NCBI GenBank assembly: GCA_022457155.1 | Contig: JAJGOT010000016.1 | Span: 597,001-661,000 of the forward strand | Source of the DNA: Cladopsammia gracilis | Lineage: Eukaryota > Cnidaria > Anthozoa > Scleractinia > Dendrophylliidae | Direction of reading: 5' to 3' | Length of the DNA: 64,000 nt | Shown: piece after piece, positions 24,101-39,600 of the stretch | How the letters are laid out: the number at the start of each line of letters is the position of its first letter | Numbering within the stretch: the stretch's first letter is position 1 | The notes under the pieces: generated by a model | What the model was told of the DNA's origin: nothing | Seen by the model: only the letters and a program-made list of their open reading frames with translations | Databases searched by the model: none | Position numbers and translations under genes: made by a program

Positions 24101-27100
24101 GCTGCGAATTATTCAATGGGTAAATACAAGAACTTGGGTGCGGGTCTGGCAAAAGCGATGGAAGAACCACAGCTTTTTGATGATTCCAAGGCGGCTGTGG
24201 TTGTTGCAATGATTGCCGGGAAAGCTGAAGACGAACACGCGGTACCTGCAGCGATGCTCAAACAAAAGGGCGTGACCATCATCTCCTTGGCTTTAGGTTC
24301 AAGCTACAGCATGTCCCAGATGAACCATTTAGTTTCAAACCCTAATGAAGAGCACCTATTGAGGTTAAAGTTTGTCGATCTGAAGCATTTTATCAGTACC
24401 ACTAGGGACGCAATTTGCCAAGGTTTGCAGTTAATAAATTTGGAGTGTTTATTGTTTTTAGAAAAGTAAAACTTAATGTGTCCAGATTTGAACAAAAATG
24501 GATAAACATATGCAAGTAGCTGTAAACGGAATGGACCACAATGGACCGTAATTGTTTACGTTAATGTCGCTTTGCACATTGACACTGTATGAAAGAGCTG
24601 AAAACTGGAGCAAGTTCTTGCGGTTTCATGCTGTTTGTTCAATCCCAAACGCCTGATGCTTAAGTTCACGAAAACTAATATAATAATGAAACAATGATCT
24701 TTCCAACAGCTTCAGACCCGTGTTCCGGTGTCCAGTGCCCATCGCCGCAAATGTGTATGAACAAGTATGGAGTATACGCAGGACATCAATGTGTCACTCG
24801 TAAGAACTATAACATGTCTTATCGTAATTAAAATGGCCTGCATCTTTATTCCGATCTGAGGTTTGTGGATTCCACTGACTGCAATTCTCGTCACACTTGT
24901 TGGGACACATGTGGGTCTCCCTCCGTTCTCAATGCTGGTTTAATTCGACATTTAGTGATCTTAGATCCGAAAAATTCAATATTGTGAGGGAAGGACATCA
25001 ACTGTCGGGTGAATATGTTTTGAGCGTGAGGTGTCCCACCAAAATATGACGAGGATGTGGATTCTGGACCTCATGTCTACGGAGTTTCAACATTCAGAAG
25101 CAGAATCCTGCAGTGGTCAGCTCAAATTAAAGCAAATTGAAAGTCGATGCCATTAAAATCAATGAAGTATTGGTTATTGTGATTATTGTCTATCGTAGTA
25201 CGATACGTTAACAATAGTGTATTAAGATTTATATGGTGATACAGTCACTAACGATATATTTTTGTGACGTTTTGACCACTCGCCGCTTGTCATTAATAGC
25301 CTCAAGACCAGAAACGAAAATACAAATATTTCGTGGTTTACTACTAGATTTGTCCATAGCACTTTTGGAATACAAAAGCTTAGTATGCGTAACTACCCGA
25401 CAGGGAACGTCATCATTTTCAATTCAAACACCCTTAGTGACAACAAACCAGAAATTCCAACAGCTGAAATGTTCTACGATCACAAATGTCACTATTATAT
25501 GCTTCGACCGATATTCAGAATGTACAGGTTCGACTCCAGCGGCCCTCTAAATCCGTAGTCATGAGCGTGTGTGAGTTAAAAGGCAACCTGCACAAATAAA
25601 ACAAAACTATATCCACTTTTTTTTTTAATTTCTAACAGATGCGTGTTCTCTCAGCCCGTGCAAAAATGGAGGAAACTGTACGGTTGACAGCGTCGGCAGC
25701 TACAGTTGTGAATGTCCGTCGGGAATTGGCGGTCAAAACTGTACGGAAGGTACGTTTTAATTTTATGCACTGATACCTACCGTTCTAACATAAACATGTT
25801 CCTGGCCAAAATTATTGTACTCGGACAGAACCCACAGTATTGTGTCTTGTTGGTATAGCCCCAACTCTGTCAGGAGTGGAAGCTGAGAAAAATCTTTCCG
25901 TTCCGTTTTGCTAGCAATACAAGCTTCTGCCCGCCTAGAATAGCCTTTGCTAAACGCGGGCAGCTAAAATGTAACTGTGTTTCTGAAAATAAAGACGTTT
26001 TGTTGTTGTTTTTAATTGTTGTTGTTGCTTCCTGCACACAGAAGTGTTATCTTAAATTTAAATTTCAAGCCTTATAGGATAGTTGGTGTCTACCCCTACA
26101 CAAGGTGGTTCCTCGTCGAGTATTCTTGTTAAGACCCCTTCCTTAGCTTGGGTGATCAAGCTTGTGAAAACAATTGAGTTTACTTCACAGATATCGTCAA
26201 CGAGTGTGATTCAGCACCGTGCAAAAATGGCGGGACGTGTAAAGACCTTCTTGCAAGATTTGAATGTGATTGTCCACAGGATTACTCTGGCCGTCAATGT
26301 GAATTAGGTAAAACATATATAAAAAATGTGAATTCCCAAAAAAAAGAACCGTGTTCGGTTGAAACATTAGTTTGTTAAGTTTGCTAATTACACAAAGTTG
26401 TGTCCAAGAATGTACTGTGTTATGTATAAAAGTATTTACAGTGAATAGAGCAGTTTTCAATTGAGTGTCGTAAAACCAAAACCAAAGTAATTACTCTGAC
26501 CAATCACAGCAGTCGTAAACAATTCAATGAACCAATCAGAGCTCGAAGCAATTACATGTCGGCGGCGCCAAGCGCGGGAAAACGCGTGCGAACAAGTCAC
26601 GATTGCTTTTGGTTTTACTTCTGATTGGTCGAGAAAGTGGCGCGAGATTTTTTAGCCAATCACAAAGCGTAGCAATGCAAAACCAAAGCAATTGTGTAAT
26701 TATTACTTTCGACACTCAATTGAAAACTGCTCTATTATAGCGCTATATTCACATGGTTAAGTCGCACACGATCCGAAGCTTAACATGTATCTGTAGCATA
26801 TAGCAACTAGGAATATTGCTACTCCCCTTGGATGAGACGCTAGTCCATTATTGCAGGCAATATATTAAACTTTAAACAGTGAAAATGACAACCTTAACAT
26901 TTAAGTACTTTACTTAACTTTTGCAAATTTCTCTCGTTTGACAGCGATTAACTACATACCATGCCTCAGCTATATTAACATCATTTGGATTCTGATTTAT
27001 TATTCATCTGCTTTATTCACAGGTTGCGTTACACAGAAATTCAATTTAGTGTTTGTGGTTGACGGATCAGGAAGCATAGAGTACCAGGGAAGAGGGAACT

Positions 27101-30100
27101 TTCAGCGTTCCAAAGACTTTATTATAGAAATTGTGAAGTCCTTCAACATTGGGAAACACGAAACAAACGTAGCACTAGTGTTGTATTCAAGCAAAGCTCA
27201 CGTCGTCTTTAACTTAAAGAAATACCATAAGACGGATTATATTGTTCGGGCAATTCAAAGAATGTCTTACCCTGGCGGGGGTACAAAAACTGGCAAGGCA
27301 CTAGACAAGGTTCGGAAGTATGTGTTCAAAAAATTACCCAAAGATCGCAAAAATGTTCCAAATGTCGTTATGGTACTGACTGATGGACGTTCACAAGATG
27401 AAGTGTCAGAACCCGCTCAGGAGCTGCGAGATGACGGTGTAACTATAATTAGTCTTGGCGTGGGTTGTTGCTATGACGAGAATGAACTTAACGAAATGGC
27501 CACTGATCCCGACGAGAAGCACGTGTTAGAAGTCAGCTTTGCAGCTTTGGGTGAATTTAAAAATGTGGTACGGGAACAAATCTGTTCCGGTGAGTTACCT
27601 AATGGAATACAGGTACTGAATAACCTGGGCTTGTCAGCCATAACTTTTGTATATGTACCACAGATAAACGTATGCCAAACGTCGAGTCCAGCCTAACTTT
27701 ATTCAACGTCAACTAGGAAGTGCGTTATTTTTTTTTTCGGGGGAGTGGGTGGGAGAAATTGAAATGTACATGAGTTGTCATCTAAGCATCAGGTTTTTTT
27801 AGACCAGCAGATCAGCCAGAAGGGTCTCCGCTTTTCAGATCTGAGTTAAAAGGACTAACTACTACACCACTTTGGATATATACAAAGTGACAGTGTTTTA
27901 ACCGCTTGGTTACTGTTATGTACTTTTAGCTGTTGACTTTTGCGCAAGCAACCCTTGTCTGAATGGAGGGGCTTGTAGCAGCTTACCGAGTGATTTTCAT
28001 TGTCAGTGTACACCAGGATGGCAAGGAAAAGACTGCGGAACCGGTTAGTACTTGTATATACGTATAACTGTCACTTGTCTACAACCCGAGGGAGGGGGTA
28101 CTCCACAAAGTATTGTGCGGGAATGCTATGCCCCATGCCCCAAGTTCAAACCCTTACCCTTTCATATACCGATTTTGACAGAAAAAGTACCCTTTTAATA
28201 TACCTTTCATTGAAAATGGTACCTCTTTCATATAGCCTTTACGTGCGTCTGATATACGTTTAAAGGCCCTTTATATAACACTTAAATGGCAGTTTCCCTC
28301 CCTTTTTATACTTCAACTTGTGTTTTCCCTACCCTTTCCTATACTTCGTGAAATCCCAACCCTTTTAAATACTTCAACTCGTGAAACCCCTACCATTTCA
28401 TATACCTCCAGCCTAAAAAAGGTACCCCTTTCGGGCGGAGCATCCCTGTATAGCCCATTGTAGGGAGTAACCCCCGGTGTCCACAATAGGTATTTAGGCC
28501 ATTTAATTCCAGACTTACAATACACAATCACTAGACACTATCACTAGACACACTTCATTTTAAGCGAGTGTTCACCCGTCAAAGGACTTTATCATTCAGC
28601 GGCCAACTCCCGTTGTTACAGTAACCTCTATAACCATATTGTATAATTTTGGTCCAAGTTAAATTTTCTCAAGCAATTATTACTATGGGAACTTCGCCTC
28701 CCCTCAGGAGGCGATATTTGAGAGGAAAAGTAAATTAAGCAAATAAATAAATAACACTGAAAAATAACGAGTTCTTATTACTTAGACCGATATCGATCGC
28801 TGGTATTTGTGGACAAAGCATATCACTTTGCCAGATACCTGAGCGTTTCCTGAGTTTACCCGTTTGCTTTTTTAGATGTCGATGAATGTGCCCTTGACAG
28901 CACACCGTGCTCAGATAACCAAGTTTGTCATAACTTCCCTGGAGGGTCCAGCTGTCTTTGTACAAACAACAGATACGGCGAAAACTGTTCCATCCGTGAG
29001 TAATATCATAACATAAATAAACTGCACGTATTTGAAAATTGCTAGATAGATAGAGGTAACGACAACTGGCGCTTTGTCTCGGCCATTGTCCGCTACAGGA
29101 CTGGGATTTTAAAGGACGATAAAGTTAAAGAGAGAAGAGTCAAGGGGATCATGTTGACCTTTCTAGCCGGCAATTTTGGTCAAAACCATGCTACAATTTT
29201 CGGAGGGACCTCCCACATAAAAATGACAGGGGGTGCTCGCCGTACCTTTCGGGGTCAAATTTTGTACATTGGCACCGCTTAGGGTACTAAAATCTAGAAC
29301 GACCACCGTTAGAATTATCGCGGTAGCTTTTAGGGTATTGAGGCGAAAAAACATGACAGAATGTGTCATGTTGTTTTAGCCACGCCCATCAATGCTAGTA
29401 CCTTTTAGGGTGTTTTTCGAAAATTTCCGACGAGCACCCCCGTCGTTTTTATACGTGATTCCCCCCGGGGCTACAATACCTTCACTGATTTACACAATAA
29501 AACTAACAAACACCAATGGAAAGAAGTCAACCAAGTCATGGTCTGCTTATAAGTCATACAAATCATGGTCTGTTATAAGCCCATTCCAGAGACATCTAGA
29601 CTTAGTCAGTCTATGACTACAATCACTCATCAACAGTCGCGGTACACTAGGGTGGTAAGATCTAAGAACACTGAGCCTTTGTTGTTTAGTTTCTGTTTAT
29701 ACACAAAATTATGTTTCTTTTTAAGCTACATCAAGTACTCGTGACAGTGCCCCCTTTAATCTGAGATTAGCACCAACAAACCGTCTTTTCCTTACTTTAC
29801 CTAACAGAGTGCAAATACACCAAACTAGATGTGGCATTCCTCTTGGACAGCTCTGGAAGCATAAACAATGCTGGAAAAGAGAATTACCAAATCATGAAAG
29901 ACTTCATCAAAGGAATAGTTAAGTCGCTTATAATTGGTCAGAACGACACAACAGTTGCAGTGGCAACATTTTCTTCAAAGGGTTACTTTAAAATTCGATT
30001 TGATTTTACAACATATTTTGGAGCACAGGAAATGGTTGCTGCTATAGAAAATGTTCCGTACGATGGTGGTAAAACGTATACCGGTGAAGCACTGACCAAA

Positions 30101-30545
30101 CTAAAAACAGACCTCTTACCATTGACGAGGCCTGGAGTTCCTCATATTCTTATCGTTCTTACTGACGGTAGAGCGCACGACACCGTGGATTTACCTGCAC
30201 AGAAACTCCATGAAATGGGTGTTCATATCATAGCTGTGGGTGTTGGCAACGCAGATTATGATGAACTGAAAGATATTGCTTCTGATCCGGACAAGGAAAA
30301 CGTATTTACTGCAACTTTCGATTCGGTTGTGAAACTAACTGGGTCCATATTAGAGGATGTATGTAAAGGTGAGATTTATAGATGCAAAAAAAAAAAAACC
30401 CGGAATTGCAGCAAAGTTGGCAATACAATGAAGCTTCACCTGTGATTGCACTGAAGGGTTTATAAGAGATACGTGTGAAGATGACTTTCATAAAACCGTT
30501 TTACATTAAAACGTTTTACATTGTTTTTATTTGATATTATATATA

Positions 30546-30607
<62 letters not shown>

Positions 30608-33600
30608 TTGTTGCCAATGAAGCAGAAGTCGAAAAGCGAAAATGTATTTACAAACGAACATCTTGCTTCGTGTTTAATTATATTGTATAAGTACTTTACA
30701 CATTCATAATTTGTTTAATATGTATCCAAAAGCTATCAAACTTTGTGACTTTCCTAAAATTTATCTGGCAATAATTTCAAAAGACATTTTATTGATCACG
30801 TGACTTGATGTTTCCATGGCAACAAGATTTTGACGGTCATGATTTTGAAATTTGCATATTTTTATCTTTGAACAAAGAAAAACAATGTTTATTGGTACAA
30901 CTTTTACATTTTTACGTCGTTTAGCGTTTAATTATTAGTTTTGATTAATGTGGGGTCAATTTGGTTTTTAAGAGTCGAGGTTTTGAAAAATTTCAGAAAT
31001 CCAAGATGGCGGCCGTATAACTAAATATCTAATAACTACGTTGTATGACGTAATCGTTCCATTGTGCGGTCCGCAAAGGAGATAGTTTTGGACGTACTAT
31101 GTGCCCTCTCGGTTAAATTGTCATAACCTTAATGTTTTTGAAGTTACCTCACCCACAGGCTCAGCAACTCAAAAAACGCCCAGGCAAAAGGGTTAAAGAA
31201 TCAAGAACAGATCCCTCAAAGACCACTCAAAACCAAACCAAATGCAAACAAAGACGCCAAACCAAAGTTTATCTCGATAAATTATTAAATTGAGTTGTCT
31301 TGTACTCTTTTCAGCTGTTGATCATTGCCTCAGTCTTCCATGCAGGAATAATGGAACATGCCACAATTACTTGAACGACTATAACTGTACCTGCACGCCA
31401 GCTTTTAATGGGAAAAGCTGTGATGGTCAGTGACATAATGATTGTGATTTCAACTATTTTTTCATAACTTCAAGGTCAACATCTGACAAACGACGTCACT
31501 CCCTCTGTTGCTAATACATTTACACCAAAGTTGAAAACCGATGTCCTAAAAAAAGAACACAAACACAGGCACAAGAAAAAGGAACACAAAAGCTGGAATT
31601 CCAGACATTTATTGAAAAAAAAAAGATTGGAACTTCCTTTAAACCATGTGTATTGTATTTTGTTTACAGAGAAGGTTCACTGTTTCGATAGTCCCTGCCA
31701 AAACGGTGGAACCTGTTTTGATATTACTGACAGCTACGAGTGTAAATGTCCACAAGGGTTCATCGGAGAAATGTGTGAAGGTAGAATTTTTCTAAATCGT
31801 TTCTGGAAGTAGTTCTTTTAACAGCATTGATATCGTTACATACTGCATGTTATACCAGCCAAACTATTAATTGCTAACTATTAGTGAAAATAAACTGAAC
31901 AGTACTCCATTAAAAGGCAAGAAAGAATAGATAATTTGTGTTGGCACCACATACATCACTGGGCGCAGAAAGGAGATTACCAAGGATTAGGAATGATTTC
32001 TATTGTACCACATAATGTGGACATTCACGTTTCTTAATCGGTGTTTCTAGTTTGTTTTAATATGATTCAGCATTAATTTGACCATCTTAGTTACATGTAA
32101 CGGGAGAAAACTGGAAACATTAGACTGTGAAATATGAATATGGACCTCACCGTTCATCCATAGCGATTAAAAATTGGTTTCCAGATGAAAACAAAGATCA
32201 TACTTGCTACTGATTATTTGATGTTTCCATATTCCATTTTAGCGGTAGACTACTGTTACAACGGCCCTTGCAAAAACAACGGGAATTGCAGCAACGTTGG
32301 GAATAGCTTCACTTGTAATTGCACTGAAGGGTTTATCGGAGATACGTGTGAAGGTGACTTTTAGAAACCCGTTTTACATTATAAAATATATATTTTGTAA
32401 CCAATGAAGCAGAAGTTGAAACGCAAAAATGTATTTACCAAAATTTGCAAACGTATATTTGACACGTGTTTTCTTATATTGCACGAGTAAGTATTCGTTT
32501 TGAAGAACAGAGCCGTTATGGTAGTCAAGCACGTTCAAAGACCAGTCAAAACCAAACCAAGTGTAAAACCAGACGCCAAACCAAGGTTTATCCCGATAAA
32601 TGATTAAATTGAGTTGTTTCATACTCTTTTCAGCTGTTGATCATTGCCTCAGTCTTCCATGCAGGAATAATGGAACATGCCAAAATTACTTGAACGACTA
32701 TAACTGTACCTGCACGCCAGCTTTTAATGGGAAAAGTTGTGATGGTTAGTGACATAATGATTGTGATTTCAACTATTTTTTCATTACTTCAAGAACAATA
32801 TCTGACAAACGACGTCACTCCCTCTGTTGCTAATACATTTACACCAAAGTTGAAAACCGATGTCCTAATAAAAGAACACAAACACAAGCTCAAGAAAAAG
32901 GAACACAAAAGCAGTTATTCCAGTCATTTATTGAAAAATAAAAAGATTGGAACTTCCTTTAAACCATGTGTATTGTACTTTGTTTACAGAGAAGGTTCAC
33001 TGTTTCGATAGTCCCTGCCAAAACGGTGGAACCTGTTTTGATATTACTGACAGCTACGAGTGTAAATGTCCACAAGGGTTCATCGGAGAAATGTGTGAAG
33101 GTAGAATTTTTCTAAATCGTGTATAGAAGTAGTTCTTTTAACAGCATTGATATCGTTACATACTGCATGTTATACCAGCCAAACTATTAATTGCTAACTA
33201 TTAGTGAAAATAAACTGAACATTACTCCATTAAAAGGCAAGAAAGAATAGATAATTTGTGTTGGCGCCACATACATCACTGGGCGCAGAAAGGAGATTAC
33301 CAAGCATTAGGAATTATTTCTATTGTACCACATAATGTGGACATTCACGTTTCTTAATCGGTGTTTCTAGTTTGTTTTAATATGATTCAGCATTACTTTG
33401 ACCATCTTAGTTACATGTAACGGGAGAAAACTGGAAACATTAGACTGTGAAATATGAATATGGACCTCACAGTTCATCCATAGCGATTAAAATTTGGTTT
33501 CCAGATGAAAACAAAGATCATACTTGCTACTGATTATTTGATGTTTCCATATTCCATTTTAGCGGTAGACTACTGTTACAACGGCCCTTGCAAAAACAAC

Positions 33601-36600
33601 GGGAGTTGCAGCAACGTTGGGAATAGCTTCACTTGTAATTGCACTGAAGGGTTTATCGGAGATACGTGTGAAGGTGACTTTTAGAAACCCGTTTTACATT
33701 ATAAAATATATATTTTGTAGCCAATGAAGCAGAAGTTGAAACGCAAAAATGTATTTACCAAAATTTGCAAACGTATATGTGATACGTGTTTTCTTATATT
33801 GCATGAGTAAGTATTTGTTTTGAAGAACAGAGCCGTTATGGTAGTCAAGCACGTTCAAAGACCAGTCAAAACCAAACCAAGTGTAAAACCAGACGCCAAA
33901 CCAAGGTTTATCCCGATAAATGATTAAATTGAGTTGTTTCATACTCTTTTCAGCTGTTGATCATTGCCTCAGTCTTCCATGCAGGAATAATGGAACATGC
34001 CAAAATTACTTGAACGACTATAACTGTACCTGCACGCCAGCTTTTAATGGGAAAAGCTGTGATGGTCAGTGACATAATGATTGTGATTTCAACTATTTTT
34101 TCATTACTTCAAGGACTATATCTGACAAACGACGTCACTCCCTCTGTTGCTAATACATTTACACCAAAGTTGAAAACCGATGTCCTAAAAAAAGAACACA
34201 AACATAAGCATAGAAAAAGGAACACAAAAGCAGTTATTCCAGTCATTTATTGAAAAATAAAAAGATTGGAACTTCCTTTAAACCATGTGTATTGTATTTT
34301 GCTTACAGAGAAGGTTCACTGTTTCGATAGTCCCTGCCAAAACGGTGGAACCTGTTTTGATATTACTGACAGCTACGAGTGTAAATGTCCACAAGGGTTC
34401 ATCGGAGAAATGTGTGAAGGTAGAATTTTTGCTAAATCGTGTCTAGAAGTAGTTCTTTTAACAGCATTGATATCGTTACATACTATATGTTATACCAGAC
34501 AAACTATTAATTGCTAATTATTAGTGAGAATAAACTGAACAGTAGTCCATTAAAAGGCAAGTAAGAATAATTAATTTGTGTTGGCGCCACATACATCACT
34601 GGGCCCAGAAAGGAATGATTACGATTAATTAGGAATGACTTCTATTGTACCACAGAACGTGGACATTTACGTTTCTTAGTCGGTGTTTCTAGTTTGTTTT
34701 AATATGATTCAGCATTAATTTGACCATCTTAGTTACATGTAACGGGACAAACCTGGAAACATTAGACTGTGAAATATTAATATGGACCTCACAGTTCGTC
34801 CATGGCGATTAAAAATTGGTTTCCACATGAAAACAAAGATCATACTTGCTATTGATTATTTGATGTTTCCATATTCTATTTTAGCGGTTGACTACTGTTA
34901 CAACGGCCCTTGCAAAAACAACGGGAATTGCAGCAACGTTGGGAATAGCTTCACTTGTAATTGCACTGAAGGGTTTATCGGAGATACGTGTGAAGGTGAC
35001 TTTTAGAAACCCGTTTTACATTAAAAAATATATATTTTGTTACCAATGAAGTAGAAGTCGAAACCCAGAACGTATTTACCAAAATTTTCAAACGTATATT
35101 TGACACGTGTTTTCTTATACTGTATGAGTAAGTACTCTCTTTAAAGAACAGAGCCGTTATTAGTGGTAGTCAAGCACGATCAAAGACCACTCAAAACCAG
35201 AACAATTAAATTGAGTTGTTTTATACTCTTTTGAGCTGTTGATCATTGCCTCAGTCTTCCATGCAGGAATAATGGAACATGCCAAAATTACTTGAACGAC
35301 TATAACTGTACCTGCACGCCAGCTTTTAATGGGAAAAGTTGTGATGGTTAGTGACATAATGATTGTGATTTCAACTATTTTTTCATAACTTCAAGGACAA
35401 CATCTGACAAACGACGTCACTCCCTCTGTTGCTAATACATTTACACCAAAGTTGAAAACCGATGTCCTAAACAAAAAAACACAAACACAGGCACAAGAAA
35501 AAGGAACACAAAAGCTGGAATTCCAGACATTTATTGAAAAATAAAAAGATTGGAACTTCCTTTAAACCATGTGTATTGTATTTTGTTTACAGAGAAGGTT
35601 CACTGTTTCGATAGTCCCTGCCAAAACGGTGGAACATGTTTTGATATTCCTGACAGCTACGAGTGTAAATGTCCACAAGGGTTCATCGGAGAAATGTGTG
35701 AAGATAGAATTTTTCCAAATCGTTTCTAGAAGTAGTTCTTTTAACAGCATTGATATCGCTACATACTACATGTTATACCAGCCAAACTATTAATTGCTAA
35801 CTATTAGTGAAAATAAACTGAACAGTACTCCATTAAAAGGCAAGAAAGAATAGATAATTTGTGTTGGCGCCACATACATCACTGGGAGCAGAAAGGAAAT
35901 GATTACCAATGATTAGGAATGACTTGTATTGTACCACATAACGTGGGCATTTACGTTTCTTAGTCGGTGTTTCTAGTTTGTTTTAATATAATTAAGCATT
36001 AAATTGACCATGTAGGTTACATGTAACCGGACAAAACTGGAAACATTAGACTGTGAAATATGAATATGGACCTCACAGTTCATCCATAGCGATTAAAAAT
36101 TGGTTTCCAGATGAAAACAAAGATCATACTTGCTATTGATTATTTGATGTTTCCATATTCCATTTCAGCGGTAGACTACTGTTACAACGACCCTTGCAAA
36201 AACAACGGGAATTGCAGCAACGTTGGGAATAGCTTCACTTGTAATTGCACTGAAGGGTTTATCGGAGATACGTGTGAAGGTGACCTTTAGAAACCCGTTT
36301 TACATTAAAAAATATACATTTTGTAGCCAATGAAGCAGAAGTTGAAACGCAAAAATGTATTTACCAAAATTTTCAAAAGTATATTTGACACGTGTTTTCT
36401 TATATTGTATGAGTAAGTACTCTCTTTGGAGAACAGAGCCGTTGTGCTACTCAAGCACGTTCAAAGACCACTCAAAACCAAACCAAATGAAAAACCAGAC
36501 GCCAAACCAAAGTTTATCGCGATAAATGATTAAATTGAGTTGTTTCATACTCATTTCAGCTGTTGATCATTGCCTCAGTCTTCCATGCAGGAATAATGGA

Positions 36601-39600
36601 ACATGCCAAAATTACTTGAACGACTATAACTGTACCTGCACGCCAGCTTTTAATGGGAAAAGTTGTGATGGTTAGTGACATAATGATTGTGATTTCAACT
36701 ATTTTTTCATTACTTCAAGGACAATATCTGACAAACGACGTCACTCCCTCTGTTGCTAATACATTTTCAACAAAGGTGAAAACCAATGTCCCAAATAAGG
36801 AACACAGACACAGGAACAAGAAAAGGGAACACAAAAGCTGGAATTCCAGACATTTATTGAAAAATAACAAGATTGGAACGTCCTTTAATCCATGTGTACT
36901 GTATTTTGTTTACAGAGAAGGTTCACTGTTTCGATAGTCCCTGCCAAAACGGTGGAACCTGTTTTGATATTCCTGGCAGCTACAAGTGTAAATGTCTACA
37001 AGGGTTCATCGGAGAAATGTGTGAAGGTAGAATTTTTGCTAAATCGTTTCTAGAAGTAGTTCTTTTAACAGTATTGATATCGTTACATACTACATGTTAT
37101 ACCAGCCAAACTATTAATAGCTAACTATTAGTGAAAATAAACTGAACAGTACTCCATTAAAAGATAAGAAAGAATAGATCATTTGTGTTGGCGCCACATA
37201 CATCGTTGGGAGCACAAAGGAATGATTACGAATGATTAGGAATGACTTGTATTGTACCACATAACGTGGGCATTTACGTTTCTTAGTCGGTGTTTCTAGT
37301 TTGTTTTAATATGATTCAGCATTAATTTGACCATCTTAGTTACATGTAACGATACAAAGCTGGAAACATTAGACTGTGAAATATGAATATGAACCTCACA
37401 GTTCATCCATAGCGATTAAAAATTGGTTTCCACATGACAACAAAGATCATACTTGCTATTGATTATTTGATGTTTCCATATTCCATTTCAGCGGTAGACT
37501 ACTGTTACAACGACCCTTGCAAAAACAACGGGAATTGCAGCAACGTTGGGAATAGCTTCACTTGTAATTGCACTGAAGGGTTTATCGGAGAAACGTGTGA
37601 AGGTGACTTTTAGAAACCCGTTTTTCATTAAAAAAAATATACATTTTGTTACCAATGAAGCAGAAGTTGAAACGCAAAAATGTATTTACCAAAATTTTCA
37701 AACGTATATTTAACACGTGTTTTCTTATATTGTATGAGTAAGTACTCTCTTTGAAGAACAGAGCCGTTATGGTAGTCAAGCACGTTCAAAGACCACTCAA
37801 AACCAAACCAAATGTAAAACCAGACGCCTAACCAAAGTTTATCGCGATAAATGATTAAATTGAGTTGTTTCATACTCTTTTCAGCTGTTGATCATTGCCT
37901 CAGTCTTCCATGCAGGAATAATGGAACATGCCAAAATTACTTGAACGACTATAACTGTACCTGCACGCCAGCTTTTAATGGGAAAAGTTGTGATGGTTAG
38001 TGGCATAACGATTGTGATTTCAACTATTTTTTCATAACTTCAAGGACAACAACTGACAAACGACGTCACTCCCTCGTTGCTAATACATTTTCCGGCAACA
38101 AAGGTGAAAACCGTTGTCCCAAAAAAGGAACACAAACACAGGCACAAGAAAAAGGAACACAAAAGCAGGAATTCCAGTCATTTATTAAAAAATAAAAAGA
38201 TTGGAACTTCCTTTAAACCATGTGTATTGTATTTTGTTTACAGAGAAGGTTCACTGTTTCGATAGTCCCTGCCAAAACGGTGGAACCTGTTTTGATATTC
38301 CTGACAGCTACGAGTGTAAATGTCGACAAGGGTTCATCGGAGAAATGTGTGAAGGTAGAATTTTTCTAAATCGTTTCCAGAAGTAGTTCTTTAAACAGCA
38401 TTGATATCGTTACATACTACATGTTATACCAGCCAAACTATTAACTGCTAACTATTAGTGAAAATAAACTGAACAGTACTCCATTAAAAGGCAAGAAAGA
38501 ATAGATAATTTGTGTTGGCGCCACATACATCACTGGGCGCAGAAAGGAATGATTACGAATTATTAGGAATGACTTGTATTGTACCACATAACGTGGACAT
38601 TTGCGTTTCTTAGTCGGTGTTTCTAGTTTGTTTTAATATGATTCAGCATTAATTTGACCATCTTAGTTACACGTAACGGGAGAAAACTGGAAACATTAGA
38701 CTGTGGAATATGAATATGGACCTCACGGTTCATCCATAGCGATTAAAAATTGGTTTCCAGATGAAAACAAAGATCATACTTGGTATTGATTATTTGATGT
38801 TTCCATATTCCATTTTAGCGGTAGACTACTGTTACAACGTGCCTTGCAAAAACAACGGGAATTGCAGCAACGTTGGGAATAGCTTCACTTGTAATTGCAC
38901 TGAAGGGTTTATCGGAGATACGTGTGAAGGTGACTTTTAGAAACCTGTTTTACATTAAAAAATATACATTTTGTTACCAATGAAGCAGAAGTTGAAACGC
39001 AAAAATGTATTTACCAAAATTTTCAAACGTATATTTGACACGTGTTATCTTATATTGTATGAGTAAGTACTCTCGTTGAAGAGCAGAGCCGTTATGGCAG
39101 TCAAGCACGTTCAAAGACCACTCAAAACCAAACCAAACGTAAAACCAGACGCCAAACCAAAGTTTATCGCGATAAATGATTAAATTGAGTTGTTTCATAC
39201 TCTTTTCAGCTGTTGATCATTGCCTCAGTCTTCCATGCAGGAATAATGGAACATGCCAAAATTACATGAACGACTATAACTGTACCTGCACGCCAGCTTT
39301 TAATGGGAAAAGTTGTGATGGTTAGTGGCATAACGATTGTGATTTCAACTATTTTTTCATAACTTCAAGGACAACAACTGACAAACGACGTCACTCCCTC
39401 TGTTGCTAATACATTTTCAACAAAGGTGAAAACCGTTGTCCCAAAAAAGGAACACAAACACAGGCACAAGAAAAAGGAACACAAAAGCAGGAATTCCAGT
39501 CATTTATTAAAAAATAACAAGATTGGAACTTCCTTTAAACCATGTGTATTGTATTTTGTTTACAGAGAAGGTTCACTGTTTCGATAGTCCCTGCCAAAAC

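Noticed and set aside
32374..32622. Minus-strand open frames of about 75-82 codons recurring in every array unit (C-A intron)
   Set aside because: They recur only because the intron is repeated. They lie antisense to the intron and have no domain or splice support.
32727..33011. Plus-strand open frames of about 90 codons ([13 protein letters not shown]...) running from exon A into the A-B intron
   Set aside because: They read through the A-exon donor in a different frame and end where exon B begins. They are shadows of conserved intron sequence.
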